DNA from: Anagrus nilaparvatae
Lineage: Eukaryota; Arthropoda; Insecta; Hymenoptera; Mymaridae
NCBI GenBank assembly: GCA_022575985.1
Contig: JAKSXM010000247.1
Location: 6,409,501 to 6,473,500, forward strand
Reading direction: 5' to 3'
DNA: 64,000 nucleotides
The position numbers and the translations under genes are program-made. Positions 55,690 to 64,000 of the stretch are shown here, in pieces. The notes beneath the pieces were generated by a model. It was not told the DNA's origin. It ran no database searches and saw only the letters and a list, made by a program, of their open reading frames with translations. The stretch's first letter is position 1; each line of letters starts with the position of its first letter.

Positions 55690-56335
55690 AAAAAAGGTCC
55701 CCTGAATGAGCGCCAACCTGAGATGCGCTGCGGTGTCGAGATTTCAAAGAATTCTATTAATATACACTTACCTGAACTAGAAAAAGTGAATTTTGAAATA
55801 TTCGCCCGGGCGCTTTTTGAAAAAAGCTCAAAATTGAGCTTTTCTAAGCTGCCTATTCTTCTTTATTATCCCACCCCTTCTAGATATGCTCAAAAATTAT
55901 GAGAAAAGAGTGACTTTAGTAAAATTTCCTCAGGAATGCGGTCCTGCCATTAGTTTTCCGAAATTTTCCCTGGAAAACCCGGAAAATGGAAAAGTTCACT
56001 TTTTATTTTTAAAGTGCTGTAAATAAAAAACCGAATCATATTTTTTCTTCAAAATTTGGGAGGAGACTTGTTTATAAATATATTTTTTGGTGACGTTCCT
56101 CACTCGATGTTATCGGCCATCTTTAACCTCCAAATAACGTAAATTACACGAATTTTGATCGATTTTTCTCTTTCTTTTGCAGTTTTATTGGATTTTCAGG
56201 CATTTGGTGACATTATATACCTAAAATAAGGTCGAATTCAGACTTCCAGGGAACTTTTAAAAAAGCCCTAGATATATTAAAATTAATTTTATTTTTAAAT
56301 ACCCTGGTTTGCAAAATTTCGAATATCATAGACTT
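55690..56335 (+). mobile_element. 0.65-kb insertion in the left arm, related to the 8.58-13.14 kb element
   Basis: It is absent from the right arm, which reads straight through the site. It shares with the 8.6-9.3 kb inverted repeat the ordered blocks AGTAAAATTTCCTCAGGAAT, TGCCATTAGTTTTCCGAAA, TTGCAGTTTTATTGGATTTT and AATTCAGACTTCCAGGGAA. It looks like a small non-autonomous relative of that family. Confidence 0.65.
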
Positions 56336-56755
56336 ATCATAGACTCTTTATTTAAATTTTTTTTTGTCTTGAAGTTTTTATTGATATTTTCATTTGTAAA
56401 AGGATAACATTAGAGTATAACATTAAAGTATGAATCTGTGGACTCTTTGTAAAAGCAAATATTTTCATTTAGCCGGTACAAAGTTCAGGGAATTTTCAAA
56501 ATAGTAGTCAGATAAGTACCCAGATTTATTTTGAAAAATCATAACTTTGTAGGAGAAAATATTTCTTTGTGAAAATATCTTTTTTTTTAGAATTAAGTTG
56601 ATCTGCATTAAGGAACATCATTTTATGTAGGTCAGATCTAAAGGTCTTGGACTTTTGGCTGGGTGCATCGAATTAGGAAATTAGAAAGTATTATTTCAAG
56701 TTGCAACGGAACACTTTTCTGCAGGTAAAGCAAAACCTGAAGAAATAAAGGGATA

Positions 56756-57026
56756 TCAAAATTTTCTGCTGACAGATTTCCAATAACCGAGTATCAAATG
56801 TTAGTAAATCATAAAGCATTTTAAAAATAATTTTTTTATTTTTAGATGAACGACCCCGGTGAAGATTTTACTGCTTGGATTTTTATTTTTACTAATAAAA
56901 AATGAAGTTGCTGCTTGGATTTTTATTGTTACTAATAAAAAATGAAGTTGGAGGTCCGCAGATTCTCTTGTCACATAAATTGATGAAGTTGAAGATTTGT
57001 TTCGATATAAAGAAAAGAGTAATTAA
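56756..57026. other. Interior of the 8.1-kb element before the TPR fragment
   Basis: Contains a ~36-bp duplication (GCTGCTTGGATTTTTATT...AAAAAATGAAGTTG at 56,869-56,905 and 56,908-56,948). No frame is supported. Confidence 0.4.
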
Positions 57027-57503
57027 GGAAAAGTTTTGGGTCTCCATCATACAGAAATTTTAAGAACTTTAACAAATATGGATCAAGTTCTTTCTTCTCA
57101 ACATGACTCTAATGAAGCATTAGAAATTTACAAAGAAGTTTTCAGCATCCAAAAATCTGTATTAGGGGCAAATCACTTAGATACTTTAAATACACAGCAA
57201 AGTATGGAAAATTTACTGTCATCACAAGGAATGATTATAAGTGCATTAAAAAACTTTAGTGAATGTTAAGAGCAAAGAAAAATAATCATGGGAATAATTT
57301 ATCCTGATGTTGTAGCAACACAAGATTAAATTGATATAATTAATTTAATGTTTAAGCTGCAAGGTGATGATACTTTAAATATATTAAAAAATCATCAAAA
57401 AGATATTAATATTGCTGCTAGTAATGGGGATATTGAAACTGTTGAATTTTTGTTAAAAAATGGAGATAATGTTAATAAATCTCTTCACCATGATGCAGCC
57501 TAA
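57027..57503 (+). pseudogene. TPR plus ankyrin-repeat gene fragment with stops
   Basis: One continuous frame interrupted by stops at 57,267-57,269 and 57,327-57,329. The first part has two kinesin-light-chain-like 42-residue TPR units (VLGLHHTEILRTLTNMDQVL; NEALEIYKEVFSIQKSVLGA; NHLDTLNTQQSMENLLSSQG) and the start of a third (IYPDVVATQ). After a short linker comes one ankyrin repeat, INIAASNGDIETVEFLLKNG, ending at a TAA (57,501-57,503). TPR and ankyrin repeats bind proteins. This combination occurs in large repeat proteins of arthropods and of intracellular bacteria, so the origin is open. It has no start codon or splice sites and lies between the inverted arms, so it is best read as a captured, decayed gene piece. 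Confidence 0.8.
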
Positions 57504-57960
57504 ATCGATGTACATGGAGAATTCAATGGGATACGATTTTGATATTTATGGTTTTTGAAACTTATAATATGAATTTTTTTAGGCTAATTTTAGTCTATGT
57601 ATCAAAACCATAAATATCAAAATCATATCTTATATTAAATCCTCAAAGAGTATTTTTTATCATAGCCAACTGTTTTTTAATAAATTTTTGATACAGATTT
57701 TTTTTATTTACAACTGGAAAAATAATATTGAAGAATTTTTTTCATACAAACCAGATCAAAATGTTCGCAATTAACACTCTGAAAAAAATAAACTACTATG
57801 ATAAAAAATTCTTTTCATAGTAAGAAACATAAAAATAACCAAGATCTTATTTCAATGAGACTCCAGGAATACAAACCTAATGTTCAGCTACAGATTTATA
57901 ACTTTTCATTTACTACTATAAAAAATTTAAACACCCTGCCAACTTGCTGACACTAAGGTA
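57504..57960. other. Interior non-coding DNA with a small inverted pair
   Basis: GATACGATTTTGATATTTATGGTTTT at 57,529-57,554 pairs with AAAACCATAAATATCAAAAT at 57,603-57,622. No coding signal. Confidence 0.4.
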
Positions 57961-59130
57961 TCTCAAACAATGAGCTTAATACTTCAATATGCCACAGATA
58001 TCACCAATTATAAGGATGCAATCATACATACATTTCTATTAATTTTTAAAAGTTTTTTTTTCAAAAAATTAATTATCAGATTCAAGATATCGAGTAAAAA
58101 TCGTACTCTCAAATATAAGTACATTCGTGGAAATAAATGAGGTATTACATCCAAATTAAAAAAAAAAAAAAGTAGTTTGAGATTTTTTGATGAAAAAATT
58201 TTTGAAAAAAAGTTGTAAATTTATGAAAAACAGTTGTGGATTTACAATTTTTGCGTAAATTCACAAAAAAATACCCTGCCAACTAGCTGGCACTAAGGTT
58301 TCTCAAACAATGAGAAAAAACTTTTTTAATTTTGAAAAATAAATTTTGGAAAAATTCGGTATCAAATCCAAAAAATTACTATAAATGAACTGTCTAAAAC
58401 TAGTACTCTCATAGAAATAAATTAGGTACTACATCCAAAAAGAAGTATCAGATTCGAGATATCGAGTAAAAACTATACTTACAAATATAAGTACTTTCGT
58501 GGAAATAAATGAGGTATTACATCCAAATTAAAAAAAAAAAAGTAGTTTTTTTGATGAAAAAATTTTTGAAAAAAAAATTAGGTCTTAATTCCATAATATT
58601 TGTGAAATTTCACCGGTTACAACTTTTTCAGATATTAATACTTTAATGGAATTAAATTAGGTATTACAATTAAAAAAAAAAAAAATATTGTAGTATTTTT
58701 AATTTTTTTGTTTTTTTAGTTTTGAGAAAAAATTTTTGAAAGAATTCGGTATCAGATCCAAAAAATTACTATAAACGAACTTTCTAAAACTAGTAATCTC
58801 ATAGAAATAAATTAGGTACCTACTACGTCCAAAAAGAAAAAAAAAATTGGTGTTTTTTGTATTTTTTTGTGACAAAAATTTTGGGAAAATAATTTTCAAA
58901 AAATTAATTATCAGATTCGAGATATCGAATAAAAATCGTACTTTCAAATATAAGTACTAAGTAAAATTTTTGAAAAAAAAATTAGGTCTTAATTCCATAA
59001 TGGTTGTGAAATTTCACCGGTTACATACACACACACACACATACATACTTTTTTAAAAATAAGTTTTTTAACTTCCGGAGGTCCCAAAACGTGCTTATAT
59101 TCCAAAAAATCAAAAATCTAAATTTTACCT
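57961..59130. repeat. Interleaved degenerate repeats
   Basis: Three blocks recur two or three times each: CAGATTCGAGATATCGAGTA (58,080; 58,450; 58,913), CGGTATCAGATCCAAAAAAT (58,355; 58,747) and TTAGGTCTTAATTCCATAAT (58,578; 58,982). Spacing is about 380 bp, so a ~380-bp unit was duplicated and decayed. A (CA)n run lies at 59,027-59,042. The minus-strand frame at 58,699-58,947 is repeat sequence. Confidence 0.7.
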
Positions 59131-60660
59131 ATCACAAAGGTTCCTCATTGAGGAACCAATAAAAAAGGTATAAATTAAATTTTTCAAAAATGCAAGATTA
59201 AATAGTTTTAATAATGAAAATTTTATTTATTTTTGTTAGTTTTTCTTGAAAAAAGCATTCAGTGGTTATTATTTGAAACACATTTGTTAAGTCTAAGAGA
59301 TAAAAAAATCAAATCATGACAATACTTTTGATAATACAATTAAATAATAATTTTTATCATCAAGTGAATCGATTTTTTTTTATTTTGTATTTTAATGCAA
59401 TAAAACAATGAAACCATAAATTTTTTTTCTAAAAATATTATGTGTAAAATTTTTTTCTTAGTTACCTCTTCTTTTTAATTTTTAAAGCAAAATTTTAAAA
59501 AATTTGCAATAAGTGATAACAAATTAAAGCACCTCATGCAACATATAATTTCACTTAGTGGATAATTCGATTGAGTTTAGATATTTTTTTATAAATTTTA
59601 AATTAAAAAAGATAATAAATTATCTTATTCTTAGATCCAAAATAAAACTTCAAGTAAAAGTTCAAGTTAGTAAAAATTTATCCGTAGAGAAATTGTTTTA
59701 CTTTGAATTATTAATTATTAGTATTAGTATATAGCATAAATTTTTTGATTTCCCGAACTAAAATGCATTATATTTAATAAGAATAATCAGCTTAAAATTA
59801 AACTTTGTTAGTTTTAAGGAATCATACCTTAACAAGAATCCTTACAGTATATGTACTTAGAATTCAAGTAATTTCAATTTTGGACAACCAAATTATTAAA
59901 TTAAAACAATCCAGTTTGAAAATCAAAGAATTGAAAAGCCTGGAAAAAATTATGGTTATCAATTTTGATAATAAAATTCTGGATTAGAATTTACTTTTAC
60001 AGAAAAAATTGCAATTTATTAAGCATGTTATTTTAATTCAAATATTCTACTATTTGTACTTTATTTTAATAAGAGTATTTTTTTTAATTCAGAAGATGAA
60101 CAATGATTATCAAAATTAACATGGCTGTAAATTTAAACAAATAAACAAAACAAGTAATTAATTTACTGCATGAAAATTAATTTACATAATTTCTAAATTT
60201 AAATCTGAGTTACATAGAAGTTCTTATAATAAATTATTCTTTCTGCTTGATTTAGAAAAAATGATTAGTAAAATAAAATTAATTATGAGAATTTATTTTA
60301 TACAACAACAAAAACTTAATAAAGTAGTTATAATTGATTAATTTACTTAATAGTTATTACTCATTATAATGAGTATTATCCTATCTTGTTAAAAATTGGA
60401 AGCACACATATATACAGGAAATATAAAAATGCTATTTTTTTTTAGAATCAAATTTCAGCCTTTCTTCAAATTTTTTTTTAAAATTATATATATCTTAATA
60501 ATATTTTAAATAGTTGCTATTTGCAAAATATTTAAAATAATTAACTACATAGGGCCTAATGTAGAAGAATGATGTTTAAAAAAAACAATTAAAAATGATT
60601 AATATTTGCCTCTTAGTTTTTTTAAATTTAAAATTGACATAAATCAGTTCTTGATAAAAA
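59131..60660. other. Interior AT-rich DNA, nothing recognised
   Basis: Long homopolymers; the plus-strand frame at 59,805-59,987 is low-complexity and unsupported. Confidence 0.4.
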
Positions 60661-60889
60661 ATCTTGCCTTTCTAGAAAGCCATTTTTACCCCTGTTGAAT
60701 GTTGTTAATTCTACTTGGATATTTTCTTCTGATATTTAAATTAATTCCAATATTGTTTGGACTGCTCTAATATACTTTTTTTTTGTTTTCTATTATTCAC
60801 TTGACTTAAAGCTGATGATACTCCAAATCTTTTGGCAGCTATTTTTTGAACCAACAATGGCAGCTGGTTTTTGTTGCATCAAGAAACAG

Positions 60890-61255
60890 TTAGTATTTCA
60901 GATTAAACTTTTGATTTACTATCTTTATTATCTGCAATGTCGTTATTTTCATTAGGCGACAAAATTTGAAATATTTTTGGACATTAACTTTTCTTTCCTC
61001 ATTTTGATTTTGTGAATTGGAAGAATCTTCTGACTTATTTTTTGTAGATGATGAAGTATGCGATAAAAATTTTTCCCACAAAGAATCAGTATTTTCTTCT
61101 TCTTTTTGTTCGTCTACTTTAGAATTATTTCCAATAACTTCTTCATTTTTCAATTTTAGAATTATTTCTTCAGGTTTTGCTTTACCCGCAGAAAAGTGTT
61201 CCGTTGCAACATGAAATAAAACTTTCAAATTTCCTAATTCGATGCACCCAGCCAA
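60890..61255 (-). CDS. Unknown open frame starting in the right inverted arm
   Basis: A 121-codon frame. Residues 1-30 (LGNLKVLFHVATEHFSAGKA) lie in the right arm. The rest is outside it, highly charged and serine-rich, and ends in an Ile/Lys-rich tail. The mirrored sequence in the left arm (56,655-56,755) keeps ATEHFSAG-like codons but is frame-broken. I do not recognise it. As the only sizeable frame anchored in an arm it may be the N-terminus of the element's own protein. A short continuation (KIAAKRFGVSSALSQVNNR) is visible in another minus-strand frame near 60,800-60,860. Confidence 0.35.
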   Translation of the reverse strand: MAGCIELGNLKVLFHVATEHFSAGKAKPEEIILKLKNEEVIGNNSKVDEQKEEENTDSLWEKFLSHTSSSTKNKSEDSSNSQNQNEERKVNVQKYFKFCRLMKITTLQIIKIVNQKFNLKY

Positions 61256-62294
61256 AAGTCCATGAACTTTAGATCTGTCCTACATAAAATGATGTTCTTT
61301 AATGCAGATCAACTTAATTCTAAAAAAAAAGATATTTTCACAAAGAAATATTTTCTCCTTCAAAGTTATGATTTTTTAAAATAAATATAGGTACTTATCT
61401 GACTACTATTTTGAAAATTCCCTGAACTTTCTACCGGCTGAATGAAAATATTTGCTTTCACAAAGAGTCCACAGATTCATACCTTAATGTTATACTTCCT
61501 TCTACAAATGAAAATATCAATAAGAACTTCAAGACAAAAAAAAATTTAAATAAAGAGTCTATGATAATAATAAAGCATTTATTTATCATATGGACTATCT
61601 ATATTTATATATTTTTTTGTTAACAATTATATACTTGACAATTAAACTTACCTACTTTATTTCCCTTTTTTTTATATTAGTTAATCTTTTTAAATTTAAA
61701 TTTTATAATACGTATTCTTTATTGAATTGATTTATTTCATATCAAACATTGCTACTGAAACTCACAAACACACGATTGTAACAATCATCTGTTCGTTCCC
61801 AAAAGGCAAAACTTTAAGATTTTTAATTAAATTAAAGATGATTAATAGCTAGATATTAGTTTTCTTAATTGATATAAGTTTTTTATACTAATAATTATAA
61901 TTAATTATAATGACAATGGTTTTCTCACTATAGTAGACACATTTGTTGTATTCTATATTACCGTGGTTTTGATGCGCGCGCACTTGAGGGTCTTTAAAAT
62001 TAATTTTTTAATTTTTTATCATTTAATTATTTTTTTAATAAAACTGTATCGGGGGCTGAAAGTACAAACAAAGTACAAACGATTGGTACCACTTTCGTTA
62101 AAAACAGTTAAAATGAAGCTGGGCAATTTTAATTTAAAGTTTTCGGGGGCTACTTTTAACCCTGGAAGGTATTTTTGGATTAATTAATTAACGAAAGGGA
62201 GTACGAACCTTTGGACCCTACCAAATTAAAGGTCTTATCGAGTACTTTCATCTGATATAAAAATTATATAAACGGGGGCCAAGTTCTTTGAGCT
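61165..62294 (-). repeat. Right inverted arm of the 8.1-kb element
   Basis: Uninterrupted version of the arm; serves as the empty-site reference for both insertions in the left arm. Confidence 0.85.
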
Positions 62295-62303
62295 CTATAT
62301 CTT
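62295..62303. other. 9-bp target-site duplication, right
   Basis: CTATATCTT, identical to 54,156-54,164. Confidence 0.85.
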
Positions 62304-62332
62304 ATCTTACTACTGTATATATTTTTAAATTT

Positions 62333-62335
<3 letters not shown>

Positions 62336-62363
<28 letters not shown>

Positions 62364-62364
62364 T
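62336..62364. repeat. (TG)n microsatellite
   Basis: About 13 uninterrupted TG units. Confidence 0.95.
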
Positions 62365-62369
62365 CCATC

Positions 62370-62650
62370 ACCAGGGTCAAACCATTGAACTAAATTACAT
62401 AAAACCGGTGTCAAAATAAAGAAAAGAAGTCATTTTTAATTTTTATATAAATATATATAAATTTCACTTTGTCCTAAGTTATGATATTTTTAATTAATTA
62501 AATTAATTAAATTAAATCATTATACAAAAACAATTTATAAAAAGAGGGATCAATAAATAAATTAAAATAATTTAAAATTAATAATTAAAATGATTTATCA
62601 ATAAATAAATTAAAATAATTTAAAATTAATAATTAAAATGATTTAATTAT
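62370..62650 (+). repeat. Penelope-like tail copy and short AT duplications
   Basis: ATTATACAAAAACAATTTAT then AAAAAGAGGGATCAATAAAT matches 43,450-43,495. It is followed by a 49-bp tandem duplication with ATTAATAATTAAAATGATTT (about 62,555-62,645). No coding content. Confidence 0.45.
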
Positions 62651-63330
62651 TTAAAAATATCAAAATAAGTCAGCGCGTATTATATGCAATAGATTTGCGT
62701 CTCAGCTATTGTACATTTGGTGATATTCAATTTTTAGTGCTTTTGAAAATTAAAAATTTTTAACAAAAATTAAAATATCTCGAGACTACCAAAAAATTTT
62801 AATGTCACAATTAGTACTAATGATTTTCATCAATTCTTGCGTATTCTCTTTTTATATTTAAAACAGAGGTGTCTTCAAAATTTTATAAAACTAGACCCAA
62901 CTGCGCTTCGCGCAGAGAATGACTTATTTAAATTATGTATTAATTTTTCTATACCAATTCGAATTGAATTGTATCATTCATTAAAGATGAAAATCCTCTT
63001 AGTAAGAAGACCTTATTGATTTGGTAAACCGCAACAAAAAAGTATTTTATATGCGACAAATTTAAAATAAAATAATAGTCTCCTGGTTGCTATAAATAAG
63101 ATTTTTTATTTAGCCTTTTAGGAAGTCATTACAGCGCAGCGACAGGCTCAATAATAAAAATTCAGAGTTTTCACAAAACGTTTTTTTATCATTCTAGCCA
63201 ACTGACCTGGATTACTAACTTACCAATAGACTAAATCAAAAATCTGACTTCAGATTCTTTAAAAAAGCAACTCTTTTTACTTAGCGAACCATTATTTTAT
63301 TTTAAATTTTTCGCATAGTAAATACTTTTT
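62651..63330. other. Spacer, no supported gene
   Basis: The plus-strand frame at 62,837-63,019 has fair codon variety (DPTALRAENDLFKLCINF) but no family I know and no splice signals. A weak coding remnant is possible. Confidence 0.3.
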
Positions 63331-63331
63331 A

Positions 63332-63818
63332 TTTAAGGGGGTTGACGCGTGGAGGAAAGAAGATATATTTTTTTTCGGACTTCTTTCTTCCTCTCACGAG
63401 TTTCGTATAAGAAATTCCAAAATGTTTTTGTTTATATTTCTGTAAATAAACTCCTAAGAACTCTGAAATTTTTTCAGTGTGTTTTTATAATAATAAATTA
63501 TATTTTAACCAAATATTATCAAAATCTGTTTTGTAAATTTTGTACAATACGTACTTATTTATATTACATACTTATTCACCGTAAGAGATTTTAAGAGCTC
63601 CAAACAAAAAATTTACAAAACAGATTTTGATAATATTTAGTTAAAATATAATTTATTATTATAAAAACACACTGAAAAAATTTCAGAGTTCTTAGGAGTT
63701 TATTTACAGAAATATAAACAATAACATTTTGGAATTTCTTATACGAAACTCGTGAGAGGAAGAAAGAAGTCCGAAAAAAAATATATCTTCTTTCCTCCAC
63801 GCGTCAACTCCCTTAACA
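63332..63818. mobile_element. ~480-bp near-perfect palindrome (MITE)
   Basis: The left arm (63,335-63,560) and right arm (63,605-63,816) are inverted copies with only a few differences, separated by about 45 bp. Each starts GGG(G/A)GTTGACGCGTGGAGG, with TTAA directly outside the left end and TTAA outside the right. The two mirrored open frames (63,349-63,594 plus, 63,591-63,800 minus) encode the same residues because of the palindrome and are not genes. Confidence 0.85.
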
Positions 63819-64000
63819 TCGTGCGTAAAGTTGAACTTTAGTTACAAATTAGTAAACTTTACCACACTTTTTAAATAAAACTATTTTCGAAATTCGCTAT
63901 ATAAATGTATATTTCATCGAAACGATTATAGTCCCTTAGTGCTACGCACCTGGGCCCTGTGAACCTTCGCATTCGGTGTAATACAACTTTATATCACTTG
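63819..64000. other. Right edge, no gene seen
   Basis: Moderately GC-rich at the very end (GCTACGCACCTGGGCCCTGT) without a recognisable motif. Confidence 0.35.

Larger units (their letters stand above)
54165..56755 (+). repeat. Left inverted arm of the 8.1-kb element (two insertions)
   Basis: Pairs with 61,165-62,294 in order, for example AAGTACAAACAAAGTACAAA / its complement, the GATGCGCGC and GGTACCACTTTCGTT blocks, and inward to the CTTTTCTGC(A/G)GGTAAAGC block. Confidence 0.85.
54165..62294. mobile_element. 8.1-kb long-TIR element, 9-bp TSD (Mutator/foldback-like), carries TPR-ankyrin fragment
   Basis: The edges are AGCTCAAAGAACT(G/T)GG in inverted orientation, with exact 9-bp direct repeats outside. 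The inverted arms are about 1.13 kb: right arm 61,165-62,294, left arm 54,165-56,755 once two insertions (54,577-55,350 and 55,690-56,335) are subtracted. A 9-bp duplication plus arms of about 1 kb is the pattern of MULE or foldback elements. I find no MULE transposase domain, so the class rests on structure. The interior has a broken TPR/ankyrin gene piece and degenerate repeats. Confidence 0.8.

Noticed and set aside
57027..57503. Lateral transfer of a bacterial (for example Wolbachia-type) TPR/ankyrin gene
   Set aside because: The motif combination alone does not show bacterial origin; codon use is as AT-rich as the surroundings and eukaryotic repeat proteins of this type exist. A database search would be needed.
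63349..63800. Two identical small proteins on opposite strands
   Set aside because: They arise automatically from the palindrome; codon content is AT-driven and no family is recognised.
1..64000. tRNA or rRNA genes
   Set aside because: I saw no cloverleaf-type A and B box pair or rRNA core sequence on reading both strands; a covariance scan would be decisive.

Overview
The window is about 75% A+T eukaryotic DNA and looks like a piece of an insect genome. The evidence is GT-AG introns, R1-clade, copia, gypsy, P, hAT and RAG1/Transib-like element relics, and one intron-containing host gene (ALG1). An AT-rich arthropod, perhaps a hymenopteran parasitoid, is my guess; no single marker fixes the species. 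Almost the whole window is layered transposable elements and satellite-like repeats. There is no sign of bacterial operons, CRISPR, tRNA or rRNA genes.

Layout. 0-8.5 kb: tandem-repeat tracts (units of about 150 and 140 bp), a CTTGG-rich tract, the 3' edge of a dead LTR element (~5.58 kb) and a dispersed repeat family. 8.58-13.14 kb: a 4.56-kb DNA element with ~1-kb inverted repeats, TTAA at both edges and a broken DDE-type transposase fragment. 13.4-14.4 kb: a foldback element. 15.92-17.38 kb: a deleted hAT element with an exact 8-bp target duplication and GAGGC-rich subterminal arrays. 17.5-18.2 kb: a palindromic MITE. 19.1-20.1 kb: a 5'-truncated R1-like retrotransposon. 21.3-22.5 kb: a broken RAG1/Transib-like transposase. 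23.3-50.9 kb: a minus-strand gypsy element cut in two by an 18.6-kb P-type element (25,523-44,109). The P element has matching terminal inverted repeats and an exact 8-bp duplication, AAAAATAT. It carries a THAP/P transposase in at least five exons, a first intron swollen to 4.2 kb by satellites, a smaller inverted-repeat element, and a minus-strand copia element (about 32.9-39.2 kb). 51.4-54.1 kb: the only clear host DNA, including three intact exons of ALG1 (minus strand, 53,134-53,779) and an unidentified C-terminal coding fragment near 52.0 kb. 54.165-62.294 kb: an 8.13-kb element with ~1.13-kb inverted repeats and an exact 9-bp duplication, CTATATCTT (Mutator/foldback-like), whose interior holds a broken TPR plus ankyrin gene fragment; its left arm carries two later insertions absent from the right arm. 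63.33-63.82 kb: a near-perfect palindrome.

How the parts relate. Apart from ALG1, no coding region looks able to make a full-length product. The gypsy reverse transcriptase has lost its YxDD segment, the P transposase lacks the region of its first catalytic aspartate and has two in-frame stops, and copia has two gag frameshifts and a stop before RNase H. Nesting gives an order of events: gypsy, then P inside gypsy, then copia inside a P intron. All coordinates and motifs were read by eye; no database search was run.
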